64,000 nt of DNA, from contig QJZR01000002.1 of the NCBI GenBank assembly GCA_003246625.1, forward strand, positions 62,001-126,000. The letters are read 5' to 3'. The notes below the pieces were generated by a model. The model was not told the DNA's origin and searched no databases. It saw only the letters and a list, made by a program, of their open reading frames with translations. This DNA comes from Alphaproteobacteria bacterium. Lineage in GTDB: Bacteria > Pseudomonadota > Alphaproteobacteria > Rhodospirillales > Rhodospirillaceae. The position numbers and the translations under genes are program-made. Shown piece by piece: positions 25,318-34,477 of the stretch; position 1 is the stretch's first letter; every line of letters starts with the position of its first letter.

Positions 25318-27140
25318 TGATGGATGTGCGCGCCGCGATAACCCACTTCCGCAAGACGTGTCGGCTTCCCGACCTTCTGGCGATCGTTCAATGCCTGATG
25401 CCTCCGGCGGTTCTGGCTGCGGTCGGCTTCCTGTTCGACGACTTCGTGACCGGGGCGATCAAGGGGAACCCGATCCTCAACATCGGCATCATCGCGGTGG
25501 CCGGCAGCGGCGCGGCGTTGATGCTGTCGCGCCTGATCGGGGCGATCCGCGAACGCTGTGCCTTGCGCCGCTTCTACCGCGAGGCCAGCGAAGGCGGCGA
25601 CATGAAGGTGCTGGTGGAGGAATCCTGGCTGGCGCGGCGGATGATGTTCCGCTACCTGTCGCCGATCGCCGAAACCGGCGGCAAGCTGTCGTCGCAGATG
25701 GACCAGGACGCCATCGAAAGCGAACTGCATGCCTTGTCGGCGGAGTTCGACAGCCGCCTGGAACTGCCGAGCTTCCTGGTCGGTTTCATGGTGGCGATGG
25801 GGCTTTTGGGCACCTTCATCGGCCTGTTGGAGACCCTGACCGGCATCGCCGGCATGCTCGACGGCATGGCGGGCAACGGCGCCAACCTCGAGGAAGAGTT
25901 CGTCAAGCTGATCACCGAGCTGCGCAAGCCCCTGGCGGGCATGGGCATCGCCTTCTCGGCGTCGATGTTCGGCCTGGTCAGCAGCCTGATGCTCGGCCTG
26001 ATGCTGTTGACGGTGCGCCGCTATATCCGCAGCGTGACGTCGGACGCGCGCCGGGCGCTCAACGAACTCACCGAACGCGTGCGCGGCCCGCTGCCGATGG
26101 CGGGTGGCGGCATGATGCCGTCGCCCGGACGCGGCGGCGTGTCCGAGGCCTTCCTGTCCGACTTCATGGCGGAACTGTTGGGCAACATCAACGCGTTGCA
26201 GGACCTGTTCCACCGTTCGCAGGATTCCTCGCTGCAAATGACGACGCGCGTCGACAACCTGTCGAAGCGGCTGGAAATGGTTTCCCAGTCGATCGAAAGC
26301 AACGTCGCCGCCAGCAAGAAGACCAACGACCTGTTGGGTTTCGGTCCGCGGATGAAGGAAACCAACGAGCAGATGCTCTCCGAGTTGCAGTCGATCCTGT
26401 CCGCCAACACCGACACCGCCAAGGTCAACGCGCGCCTGATCGACGTCTTGAACTCCATCGACCAGAAGCTGGCCGTCGGCAACGACACCCAGCGTCTGTT
26501 CCAGGACGCGCAGGGCAACGTCGGTCGCGATACCCTGACCAAGATCGACGAGGCGGTGGGCCTGCTGCACAACGTCAACGACCGCGGCTCGGATAGCGAG
26601 AACCGCATGGACCGCCGCCTGCAGGCGTTGACCTCGTCCTCCACCGCGATCGCCACCGGCATCCAGCAGCTGACGGTGAAGATGAACGAGGTCGCCTCGA
26701 TCTCGCAGAACCAGTTGGCCAACGCGGGCACGGCGCAGCAGTCGGTGCGCGACGCCGTCGCCTCGACCATGGAGTCGTTCAAGGATCTCGCCGATCGGCT
26801 GAAGAAGCTCGAGGACGTCAACGTCGGCGGTGCCCGCCACCTGTGGCAGTTGAACGAAAACTTCGGCGCGATGAACAGCGCGCTCGAACCCCTGGCGTCG
26901 ATCGCCACCGGCATCAGCCAGCAGAGCACCATCCTGGAGGCGACGCTGGAAGAAATGCGCACCGGACAGCGCAACATGGTGCGCGACATGCAGAAGGAAT
27001 TCCGCGAGGTCTCGCGCGAACTGGCGCGGGTGATGGCGCAGCAGCTGCAGCAGCAGCAAGAGCGGATGATGCAGGCGGAGGCCGTCGAGAACCCGGCTGG
27101 GTTTCCCCAGGGAAACCCGTATGATGGGATGACCGAATAG
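25317..27140 (+). CDS. MotA/ExbB/ZorA-like proton-channel protein with long cytoplasmic tail
   Basis: 607 residues from ATG 25317 (GTG 25314 and ATG 25320 are alternatives). Four hydrophobic segments: about 17-40 and 52-73, then a cytoplasmic stretch, then the channel pair at about 158-185 (VAMGLLGTFIGLLETLTGIA) and 205-235 (GMGIAFSASMFGLVSSLMLG). GLLGTFIGL is the MotA/TolQ/ExbB signature. Beyond residue 250 a 350-residue Gln/Asn/Ser-rich coiled-coil tail without membrane segments extends into the cytoplasm, as in ZorA of Zorya defence systems. It needs the MotB-like partner encoded two genes upstream. I infer an ion-driven motor serving the secretion system. Confidence 0.8.
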   Translation: MMDVRAAITHFRKTCRLPDLLAIVQCLMPPAVLAAVGFLFDDFVTGAIKGNPILNIGIIAVAGSGAALMLSRLIGAIRERCALRRFYREASEGGDMKVLVEESWLARRMMFRYLSPIAETGGKLSSQMDQDAIESELHALSAEFDSRLELPSFLVGFMVAMGLLGTFIGLLETLTGIAGMLDGMAGNGANLEEEFVKLITELRKPLAGMGIAFSASMFGLVSSLMLGLMLLTVRRYIRSVTSDARRALNELTERVRGPLPMAGGGMMPSPGRGGVSEAFLSDFMAELLGNINALQDLFHRSQDSSLQMTTRVDNLSKRLEMVSQSIESNVAASKKTNDLLGFGPRMKETNEQMLSELQSILSANTDTAKVNARLIDVLNSIDQKLAVGNDTQRLFQDAQGNVGRDTLTKIDEAVGLLHNVNDRGSDSENRMDRRLQALTSSSTAIATGIQQLTVKMNEVASISQNQLANAGTAQQSVRDAVASTMESFKDLADRLKKLEDVNVGGARHLWQLNENFGAMNSALEPLASIATGISQQSTILEATLEEMRTGQRNMVRDMQKEFREVSRELARVMAQQLQQQQERMMQAEAVENPAGFPQGNPYDGMTE

Positions 27141-27150
27141 AACGTTTCCA

Positions 27151-27170
27151 CCCCGTGGGCAGCCACGGGG
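27151..27170 (+). other. hairpin between the channel gene and the RTX gene
   Basis: CCCCGTGG (27151-27158), loop GCAG, CCACGGGG (27163-27170): a perfect 8-base-pair stem with no T tract, 10 bases after the channel stop and before the RTX ribosome site. It may stabilise or partly terminate the transcript so that the RTX gene is expressed differently from its exporter. Confidence 0.45.
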
Positions 27171-27196
27171 GGCGGAACCGAGAAGGAGGCGCGACC

Positions 27197-30100
27197 ATGC
27201 CCCAGCAGACAGCGATCGTCAAACCGGACGCGTCCGGCGGTTTCAAGCTGCCGCTGCGTCAGGGGGATGTCGCGCGGATCGACGTGGTCGACGTCGACCT
27301 GGTGATCCAGGCCAAGGACGGCAGCCGTTACGTGCTGGCGGGCGCCGGGCTGGAGGCGATGAGCAACGCGCCGCCGTCGGTGGCGTTCACCGATGGCGGC
27401 AGCGACGCCGCGTCGATGTTGCAGTCGGTCGGGGTGGTGGAGACGCCGGACGTTTCCATCCCGGTGATGAGCAGCCTGACCGAGCACGACGCCAAGACCT
27501 CGGCCGGGGACAAGTCGTTCCACGGCGACGGCGACAACCAGGTCGAGGCGACGACGGCGGACGCCGCGGCGCGGGCCGAGGCGCAGGCGGAATCGCAGTC
27601 CCAGTCGGATCAGGCGGGGGCTCCGGTTTCCGAGGGCTCCGACGCCACCGTCGAAAAGATGGTGGAAGAGGTCGCCAAGGAAGTCAGCAAACTGCACGAC
27701 AAGGCCGCCGACCCGGTGCCGGTGGAACCGTTCGAGGCCCCCGCCGCGCCGGCGGCGGGCGTCGGCGCGGCGCCGAATCCGGTCAGCCTGACGCCGCTTC
27801 TGGTGCTCAACATGGGCAACGTGGTCAGCACCGACACGACGTCGCCCTACGATGGCGGCGGCGGCGTTTCCGGCAGCGACGCGCTGTCGCACATCGACAT
27901 CCGCGATTCTCTGCAGATCAAAATGGAGACCATCACCGGAACCGGCGGGGCCGACGTGGTCTACGCCGACAGTTCGTCGGTGGGCGGCGTCAGCTATAAC
28001 GCCGACGGCACGGTAAGGGGAAGTGCTGCGGCGGCTTCCGCCGCCGACGATTCTCCTTTGGTGAACGGGCTCAGTTATTTCGCCAAGGAATTCTCCGTCC
28101 AGATTTCCGGTTATTTCACCACCCTGACCGGAATCACGGTGACGATTTCCGGCAACACCTCGGCGATCAGTATCGAAGGCGGCACCGAAAACCCCCCGGG
28201 AAGCGGCGTTTGGGACCTGCCTCTCACGACGTTGACCGACGAAAAGACCTTCAAGATCGTCTATCTGACTTCCGAGGCGGACGCCGCCAACCCGGTGCAC
28301 GACAGCTTTACCCTGACGATGAATATCACCGGCGTCACCCGCGCCCAGGAATTCACCAGTTCCAGCACCTATTATTTCGAAATCCGCGACGCCAACACCG
28401 TCGCCGACATCAGCCAGTCCGTCGGCGGCAATGCCGTCTACGTCCTGCCGGCGCAGGGCGTCGCCAACTCGATCTCCACCGGCGACGGCAACGACACGGT
28501 GTCGGCGGGCGCGGGCAACGACATCGTCGACGTGGGGGCGGGCAACGACACCGTCTATGCCGGGTACGGCAACGACACCATCACCGGCGGCGAAGGCAAC
28601 GACGTGATCTATGCCCAGTTGGGCAGCGGCGGCGACACGATCCTTGCCGGGAACGGCAACAACGTCGTCTATGACGGCGGCGGCGCCGACACCATCACCG
28701 CGGGAACGGGCGACGACCAGATTTCCTCCGGCGCGGGCAACGACTTCATCAGCGCGGGCAGCGGCACCAACGTCATCGACGGCGGCGACGGCACCGACAC
28801 CGTTTCCTACGCGGTGCTGAGCGCCGGAACCGGGGTGACCGTCAACCTGGTGGCCCATTCCACCACCGGCGGCGCCACCGACACCCTAACCGCGATCGAG
28901 AACGTGGAAGGGACGACCTATGCGGACACCATCACCGGCGACACCGTCGCCAACGTGATCTGGGGCCTGGCGGGCGACGACGTGCTGGATGGCGGCGGCG
29001 CGACCACCGGGGCGGATACCGTTTACGGTGGCGACGGTAACGACACCATCAACGTGTCGCAGGCCTCGCCGGGCGGCTATTTCTCGGGTGGGGACGGGGA
29101 CGACAGCATCACGGTATCGGCCGCCGCCTTGGCCGCGACCTTCGACGGCGGCGCCGGCAATGACACCTTCACCATCTCGGAAACCATCGCGTCGTCGGCC
29201 GGAACGGCGACCATCGCCGGCGGCGACGGCGTGGATGTCCTGGACCTGACCGCGGACACGTCGAGCCACTACATCGACCTGTCCTCGAACATCGGCACCG
29301 GCGGCTATCTGTACAACGCCGTGATCTCCGGAATCGAGGTGGTGCGCCTGGGTTCCGGCGTGGACTCGGTCTTCGGCGGCGATGGCGACGAAACCGTCTA
29401 TTCCGGCCTCGGCAACGATTATCTGGTCGCCGGCGCGGGCAACGACAGCCTGTACGGCGAGGGCGGCAGCGATCGGATTTACGGCGGTACCGGCGACGAC
29501 TATCTCGACGCCGGACAGTATTCCGACGCGGCGGGGACAATCCTCGACACCGCGGTCAACAGTCTCTACGGCAACGCTGGCGACGACATTCTGCGCGCCT
29601 ATGGCGGCGCCGACATCCTTTATGGACAGGAGGGCGCGGACACCATTTATGGTGGCGCGGGTAACGACAATCTGTACGGATACACCACCGGTTCCTCCGC
29701 CAGCCTGGATGGGGCGGATACCCTGTACGGCGAGGCCGGCACCGACACCCTCTGGGGCAGCCATTACGCCGATATCATGGACGGCGGCGAGGGCAGCGAC
29801 ACCGTCAACTATCAGAACGATGGCTATGGCCATCACATCGTCCTGGACGCGGACGGCAATTCCACCACGGTGGAAGGCGGGCGGAGTTCCACGACGACCA
29901 CCGGCGGCACCGTGACCAACAACTATGCCGTCGGCGATACCCTGATCAGCATCGAGAATCTGATCGGCGGCGGCGGCATCGACATTTTCGAGGTCAACGG
30001 CAACTCCGATCACTCCCTCAGTGGCAATGGCGGCAACGATACCCTGACCGGCGCGGACGGAACCGGAACCGACATCATTAGTGGCGGTTCGGGCAACGAC

Positions 30101-31234
30101 TTCCTCTATGGCCGGGGCGGCGTGGATTCCCTTTTTGGCGACGCGGGAACCGATTCCCTCTATGGCGGCGCGGGCAACGACTATCTCCAGGGCGGCAACG
30201 CCAGCGACAATTACGCGGACTATCTGGTCGGCGGCGCGGACAACGACATTCTGTACGGCGGCGCGGGCGACGACGTCCTCTATGGCGACAACGAGGACGG
30301 CACCGGCGCGGGCGCCGACACCCTGTACGGCGAGGCGGGGGCGGACACGCTGTATGGCGGGGCGGGGGACGACACCCTGAACGGCGGCGACGGCAACGAC
30401 CTGATGGACGCGGGCGCGGGGGAGGACCTCCTGTACTATTCCTCGGGGGTCGACCGCATGGACGGCGGCGCCGACACCGATACCCTGGTGCACAACACCT
30501 CGGCCAACGTTTACCTCTTCCTGACCGACACCACCGACGTGCTGGGCGGCGACCGTCCCTCCGGCATTACCGTGGCGGCGGGGTATTCCGGCTTTGCCTA
30601 TGGTCTCGATACCTCCACCACCGGCGTCTACACCAGCCTGACCGGTATCGAGAACGCCACCGGCAACTCCGGCGCCGACGTCCTTGTCGGCACCACCGGA
30701 GACAACACCCTGATCGGCCTCGCCGGTTCCGACCATCTGTACGGCCTGGGCGGCGCCGACACCCTGGAGGGCGATGCCGGCGACGACTGGTTCATCGTCA
30801 AGGGGACGGAGCTGGGGGCCATCGCCAAGATCCTCGGCGGCAGCGAAAGCGACACCCTGATCCTCGGCGGGGGAAGCGACACCGCCGCCGCCGACTTCGA
30901 CACCGCGATCGCGAAGCTGGACTCGATCGAGTGCGTCAAGACCAATGGCAACAGCACGGTCGAGAGCTTCAATCTGTCCTCTTCCGAGGTGCAGAACATC
31001 GCCGACGTCGCCAACAATGGCGACGGCAGCAACGATTCGAAGATTACCCTGATCCTCGACAACGGCGATTCCTTCATCGCCGAGGGTGGGGGCGGCTATG
31101 TCACCACCACCCTGGGCGGCAGCGGGACGGTGGGCGCCGACGTCACCGCGACCTCCGGGGTCGACGCAACCTATTACTATTACAACGCGGGCGGCACCAC
31201 ATTGTTGGCGACGGTGACTGTCGACTATGCCTGA
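27197..31234 (+). CDS. large RTX protein, type I secretion substrate
   Basis: 1345 residues from ATG 27197 with AAGGAGG at 27183. The first 80 residues (DVARIDVVDVDLVIQAKDGS, then RYVLAGAGLEAM) look like the N-terminal 'retention module' of LapA/BapA-type adhesins, followed by an Ala/Glu-rich low-complexity stretch to about 190. A beta-rich domain fills about 280-420. From about 426 to 1080, with a last block near 1155-1195, there are many GGxGxDxxx nonapeptides (GAGNDTVYAG, GGEGNDVIYA) that bind Ca2+ once outside. The C-terminus is Asp/Gly-poor and ends TTLLATVTVDYA, fitting an uncleaved secretion signal. Surface-held or released is open. It overlaps the exporter gene by 8 bases. Confidence 0.88.
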   Translation: MPQQTAIVKPDASGGFKLPLRQGDVARIDVVDVDLVIQAKDGSRYVLAGAGLEAMSNAPPSVAFTDGGSDAASMLQSVGVVETPDVSIPVMSSLTEHDAKTSAGDKSFHGDGDNQVEATTADAAARAEAQAESQSQSDQAGAPVSEGSDATVEKMVEEVAKEVSKLHDKAADPVPVEPFEAPAAPAAGVGAAPNPVSLTPLLVLNMGNVVSTDTTSPYDGGGGVSGSDALSHIDIRDSLQIKMETITGTGGADVVYADSSSVGGVSYNADGTVRGSAAAASAADDSPLVNGLSYFAKEFSVQISGYFTTLTGITVTISGNTSAISIEGGTENPPGSGVWDLPLTTLTDEKTFKIVYLTSEADAANPVHDSFTLTMNITGVTRAQEFTSSSTYYFEIRDANTVADISQSVGGNAVYVLPAQGVANSISTGDGNDTVSAGAGNDIVDVGAGNDTVYAGYGNDTITGGEGNDVIYAQLGSGGDTILAGNGNNVVYDGGGADTITAGTGDDQISSGAGNDFISAGSGTNVIDGGDGTDTVSYAVLSAGTGVTVNLVAHSTTGGATDTLTAIENVEGTTYADTITGDTVANVIWGLAGDDVLDGGGATTGADTVYGGDGNDTINVSQASPGGYFSGGDGDDSITVSAAALAATFDGGAGNDTFTISETIASSAGTATIAGGDGVDVLDLTADTSSHYIDLSSNIGTGGYLYNAVISGIEVVRLGSGVDSVFGGDGDETVYSGLGNDYLVAGAGNDSLYGEGGSDRIYGGTGDDYLDAGQYSDAAGTILDTAVNSLYGNAGDDILRAYGGADILYGQEGADTIYGGAGNDNLYGYTTGSSASLDGADTLYGEAGTDTLWGSHYADIMDGGEGSDTVNYQNDGYGHHIVLDADGNSTTVEGGRSSTTTTGGTVTNNYAVGDTLISIENLIGGGGIDIFEVNGNSDHSLSGNGGNDTLTGADGTGTDIISGGSGNDFLYGRGGVDSLFGDAGTDSLYGGAGNDYLQGGNASDNYADYLVGGADNDILYGGAGDDVLYGDNEDGTGAGADTLYGEAGADTLYGGAGDDTLNGGDGNDLMDAGAGEDLLYYSSGVDRMDGGADTDTLVHNTSANVYLFLTDTTDVLGGDRPSGITVAAGYSGFAYGLDTSTTGVYTSLTGIENATGNSGADVLVGTTGDNTLIGLAGSDHLYGLGGADTLEGDAGDDWFIVKGTELGAIAKILGGSESDTLILGGGSDTAAADFDTAIAKLDSIECVKTNGNSTVESFNLSSSEVQNIADVANNGDGSNDSKITLILDNGDSFIAEGGGGYVTTTLGGSGTVGADVTATSGVDATYYYYNAGGTTLLATVTVDYA

Positions 31235-33227
31235 AAACGCAAAAGCCGCCGCAGCGCGGCCCTGGGGCGAGGCCCTGGCCGTCCTGGCCTCGGGACTGGG
31301 CGTCGCGGTCGAAGCTCCCGGCTCCGGCCCGGCCGACCTGGGAACCGCGCTGCTGGGGCTGGGCTTTTCCGGCCGCGTCCTCACCCTGGACGGCGACGAC
31401 GTGCCCGCCGTGCCGGGCGGCGGCCTGCTGATCGAACTGGCGGACGGCGGCTGGGCCTCGCTGCTCGACGTCGGCGGTTCGTTCCGTGGCGCCGACGGTT
31501 CCGTGGTGGAAGGCCTGGCGGACTGGCCGCGCACCGGCCGCGCGGTGATGGTCGAGCCGGTGCCCTCGGCGGTGGGCGGCCCGCTCTCCTTCCTGCGCCG
31601 CTATAAGGCCCGCGCCGTCGAGGTGATGCTGGCGGGTCTGCTGATCAACCTGTTTTCCCTGTGCTTCCCGCTGTTCGGCTCGTTCGTCTACGACAAGGTG
31701 CTGGGCAACGGCATTTCCGAGACCCTGTGGGCCCTGGCGGTCGGCCTGGCGATCGTCGTCGGGTTGGATTTCTTGGTGCGCGGCACCCGCGCCCTGGTCG
31801 TCGAACGCTTCGCCCAGGCGGCCGAGGGCGACATCGATCGCAGCGTCTTCGACAAGGCGCTTTCCGGCAACGTCGCCGCGATGCCGTCGGTCGGCCGCGT
31901 CCTCGACCAGTACAAGCAGATTCTGGGCAGCCGCGACTTCCTGTCGTCCAGCGCCATGCTGGCGGCGGTGGACGTGCCTTTCCTGGTGCTGTTCCTGTTG
32001 GTCATCGCGATCATCGGCGGGCCGCTGGTGTTGGTGCCGCTGCTGCTGGGGGCGGCGATGATCGGCGTCAACGCGCTGTTCGCCATTCCCACCCTGGAGG
32101 CCGAGGCCGAGGCCCGCAAGGCGGGCGAGGTGCGTTTCGGCCTTCTGGCGGAAACCCTGACCGCGCGCGAGGCGGTGGTCGGCGGGCGCTTCGCCGACAC
32201 CCTGCGCCGCGACTGGCGGCGGGTCAGCCTGCGCGCCGGGCTGGCCTCTGGCCGGTCGCGCTTCTGGCACGCGCTGTCCTTCGCCTCGACCGCGTCGTTC
32301 ACCAACCTTTCCTATGTCGGGGTGATGGTCACCGGCGCCTACATGATCGAGGCGCACGATCTGTCCACCGGCCGCCTGATGGCCTGTTCGATCATTGCCT
32401 CGCGGGCGATGTCGGCCCTGTCGGCGATCGTTTCCTTGACCGTCCGCCTGCGCGAATTCCGTCGCGCCCTGGCGGCGATGGACGAAACCCTGCCGTCGCC
32501 CGCCGCCGCCGCGCCGCCACGCCTGCGCGGCCGCCTGAGCGGCGAGGTGCGGCTTGTCGGGGTTTCCTGCCGCCTGCGCGGCGACGGGCCGCCGACCCTG
32601 GACAACCTCGAGCTGACCGTCGCGCCGGGCGAGATGCTGGGCATCGCCGGGCCGCCCGGCGCGGGCAAGACGACGCTGCTGCGTCTGGTCGCGGGGAGCT
32701 TGCGGCCCGCCAGCGGCCAGGTGTTGATCGACCACGTGCCGGTCGCCGCGCTGCACCCCCACGACGTTTCCCTCAACCTCGGCTACAAGCCGCAGGATCC
32801 TTGCCTGCTCGACGGCACGCTGGAGGAGAACCTGCGCTTCGGCCGCGCCGACCTCGACCCCGCGGCGGTGGAGGCGGCGTTGCGCGCCTCCGGCCTGTTG
32901 CCCTCGCTGGAGAAGGGGGACCTGACCCTGGCCACGCCGGTGGGGCCGCGCGGGTCGTCGCTGTCCGGCGGCCAGCGGCAGATGGCGGCCTTGGCCCGCA
33001 CCCTGATCGGCGACCCGGCGGTGCTGCTGCTGGACGAGCCGACCACCGGCCTCGACGCGCCGACCGAACAGCGCCTGGCGGAAAGCCTGGCGGCGCGCAA
33101 GGGGCGGGCGACCATCCTCGCCTGCACCCACAGCCGTCCGCTGCTCTCCCTCTGCGACCGCATCCTGGTTCTGGACCACGGCCGCGTCGTCGCCCTGGGG
33201 CCGCGCGACCGGGTTCTCGCCGGATAA
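31227..33227 (+). CDS. type I secretion ABC exporter (LapB/HlyB family)
   Basis: 666 residues. An N-terminal domain of about 125 residues has the place of the C39-like domain but no Cys-His pair, so it recognises rather than cleaves. Transmembrane region about 128-400 (VMLAGLLINLFSLCFPLFGSF...). ATPase: Walker A GPPGAGKTT (about 475), signature LSGGQRQ (about 578), Walker B VLLLDEPTTGLD (about 599), H-loop ACTHSRP. The inner-membrane engine of the system, encoded just after its substrate with an 8-base overlap. Complete; last gene of the operon. Confidence 0.9.
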   Translation: MPENAKAAAARPWGEALAVLASGLGVAVEAPGSGPADLGTALLGLGFSGRVLTLDGDDVPAVPGGGLLIELADGGWASLLDVGGSFRGADGSVVEGLADWPRTGRAVMVEPVPSAVGGPLSFLRRYKARAVEVMLAGLLINLFSLCFPLFGSFVYDKVLGNGISETLWALAVGLAIVVGLDFLVRGTRALVVERFAQAAEGDIDRSVFDKALSGNVAAMPSVGRVLDQYKQILGSRDFLSSSAMLAAVDVPFLVLFLLVIAIIGGPLVLVPLLLGAAMIGVNALFAIPTLEAEAEARKAGEVRFGLLAETLTAREAVVGGRFADTLRRDWRRVSLRAGLASGRSRFWHALSFASTASFTNLSYVGVMVTGAYMIEAHDLSTGRLMACSIIASRAMSALSAIVSLTVRLREFRRALAAMDETLPSPAAAAPPRLRGRLSGEVRLVGVSCRLRGDGPPTLDNLELTVAPGEMLGIAGPPGAGKTTLLRLVAGSLRPASGQVLIDHVPVAALHPHDVSLNLGYKPQDPCLLDGTLEENLRFGRADLDPAAVEAALRASGLLPSLEKGDLTLATPVGPRGSSLSGGQRQMAALARTLIGDPAVLLLDEPTTGLDAPTEQRLAESLAARKGRATILACTHSRPLLSLCDRILVLDHGRVVALGPRDRVLAG

Positions 33228-33293
33228 TTTCCTCGACGCCGTGCGTGCGATCGCGTACCAAGCGGGCTTCCGTGTCTTGCAGGGAGCATCCGC

Positions 33294-33575
33294 ATGTTCA
33301 AGGTGAACGAGTATTTCGACGGCAAGGTCAAGTCCATCGCCTTCCAGGGCGAGAAACTGCCCGCCACGGTGGGGGTGATGGCCGCCGGAGACTACGAATT
33401 CGGCACCAGCCAGCTGGAAACGATGACGGTGGTTTCCGGTTCCCTGACGGTAAAGCTGCCGGGCGCCGCCGACTGGGCGACCTTCGTCGCGGGGCAGAGC
33501 TTCCAGGTTCCGGCGAACGCGAAATTTCAGCTGCAGGTGACGGCGGACACTGCCTATCTGTGCACCTACGCCTGA
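33294..33575 (+). CDS. ppnP: pyrimidine/purine nucleoside phosphorylase PpnP (DUF1255)
   Basis: 93 residues, full length for this small cupin family. [35 protein letters not shown] and [14 protein letters not shown] are characteristic. PpnP splits nucleosides with phosphate into base and ribose-1-phosphate in the cytoplasm. ATG 33294 has AGGGAG upstream. It lies 66 bases after the exporter gene on the same strand, probably as a separate unit. Confidence 0.9.
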   Translation: MFKVNEYFDGKVKSIAFQGEKLPATVGVMAAGDYEFGTSQLETMTVVSGSLTVKLPGAADWATFVAGQSFQVPANAKFQLQVTADTAYLCTYA

Positions 33576-33593
33576 TCTTGGGCCGCTGGCGCG

Positions 33594-33640
33594 GCGAAGG
33601 GGAAGCCATTATATCCCCTTCGCGCGGGCCGTTTGCCCGC
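33594..33640 (+). other. two adjacent hairpins after ppnP
   Basis: GCGAAGGGGA (33594-33603) pairs with TCCCCTTCGC (33614-33623) around a 10-base loop, and GCGGGC (33624-33629) pairs with GCCCGC (33635-33640). They fill the gap between ppnP and the next gene. No T run follows, so they may be an inefficient terminator or a 5' leader structure. Confidence 0.45.
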
Positions 33641-33652
33641 GGGCGAGGAGGC

Positions 33653-34018
33653 ATGATGGCGGTTTTTCGGACTTTTCTTTCGGCGGCGGCGTTGGCCGCC
33701 GTCCTGATTCCCGGCGTGGCGCGGGCGGCGGCCCCCACCGCCGAGCAATGCGACGCGACCTACAAGGCCTGCGACGCGGCCTGTCAGGCGGCGGACCCGA
33801 AGCACGGCTTCTCGTACGCGGGATGCTCGGCGAAGTGCGTGGCGGCGAAGGCGGCCTGCGAGGGCGAGATCGTCTATGACGCCACCGCCGACTGGAGCAA
33901 GCGCCAGTACAATACGGCGAAGCCCTGGGTGCAGGAAAAGACGCGTCAGACCAAGGAGTTGATCCAGGACGCGCCGAACAATACCGAATACAAGTATCCG
34001 CCGAACGACACCAAATAG
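33653..34018 (+). CDS. small exported Cys-rich protein
   Basis: 121 residues from ATG 33653 (GAGGAGG just upstream). Signal peptide VFRTFLSAAALAAVLIPGVA with cleavage after ARA. The mature protein has six cysteines in the first 55 residues (QCDATYKACDAACQ; AGCSAKCVAAKAACEG), likely forming disulfides in the periplasm, then a hydrophilic tail rich in Asn, Lys and Tyr. No family recognised. Its stop codon directly abuts the stop of the converging Cache gene. Confidence 0.65.
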   Translation: MMAVFRTFLSAAALAAVLIPGVARAAAPTAEQCDATYKACDAACQAADPKHGFSYAGCSAKCVAAKAACEGEIVYDATADWSKRQYNTAKPWVQEKTRQTKELIQDAPNNTEYKYPPNDTK

Positions 34019-34477
34019 TCAGCGATAGGCGCCGACCACCAGGATGAAGCCGCCGACCTTGCGGACGAAGCCGGTCTTGTCCATCGGTTCGCCGGTCATC
34101 GGGTTGAGGATCTTATAGTCCAGGCTGCCCGATCCTTTTTCCACCGCGGTGTCGAGCAGGATTTTGCCATAGGGCAGGCCGTTGGCGTCGAAGGAATCCT
34201 TGACGCTGCGGCCGACCATGCGGGGATAGGCGTGGGCCAGGCGGACGCCGTCGTCGGCGCGGAACATCGAAACGTAAAGGTCGCGGTCGCGGAAGGGGCC
34301 GCCCTTGTCCATGAAGACGCGGGCGGCATCCTCGGGGCCGTTTTCCTTCAGGAAGACGGCGGCCTTGTCCAGCATCGCCCGGGCCTCGGCGGGGGAGGCG
34401 AAGTTCTGCGCCATGGCCAATGCCGTTCCTCCCGTCATGGTCAGGAGCAGCAGCAAGGCTCTGATTATTTTTCTCAT
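34019..34477 (-). CDS. exported single-Cache-like sensor domain protein
   Basis: 152 residues from ATG 34477; GTG 34489 is an alternative start. Signal peptide RKIIRALLLLLTMTGGTALA with cleavage after AMA. The mature part consists of one domain: EARAMLDKAAVFLKENG, FRDRDLYVSMFRADDGVRLA, HAYPRMVGRSVKDSFDANG and a final GGFILVVGAYR. This matches the free-standing single-Cache/PAS-like domain that appears in methyl-accepting proteins, here without a membrane anchor or signalling part. Such proteins are thought to be periplasmic ligand binders. Ligand unknown. Confidence 0.75.
   Translation of the reverse strand: MRKIIRALLLLLTMTGGTALAMAQNFASPAEARAMLDKAAVFLKENGPEDAARVFMDKGGPFRDRDLYVSMFRADDGVRLAHAYPRMVGRSVKDSFDANGLPYGKILLDTAVEKGSGSLDYKILNPMTGEPMDKTGFVRKVGGFILVVGAYR

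Noticed and set aside
23277-27140. Zorya anti-phage defence system
   Set aside because: Only ZorA/ZorB-like genes are present. They are interleaved with tolC, hlyD and RTX genes, and no ZorC, ZorD or ZorE gene is seen.
28474-30430. Possible CRISPR or tandem DNA repeat
   Set aside because: The periodicity is in the encoded GGxGxDxxx nonapeptides; there are no identical repeats with unique spacers.
28886-31534. 882-codon minus-strand open frame opposite the RTX gene
   Set aside because: It is the antisense image of the Gly-Asp repeats and crosses into the exporter gene; no ribosome site or family pattern.
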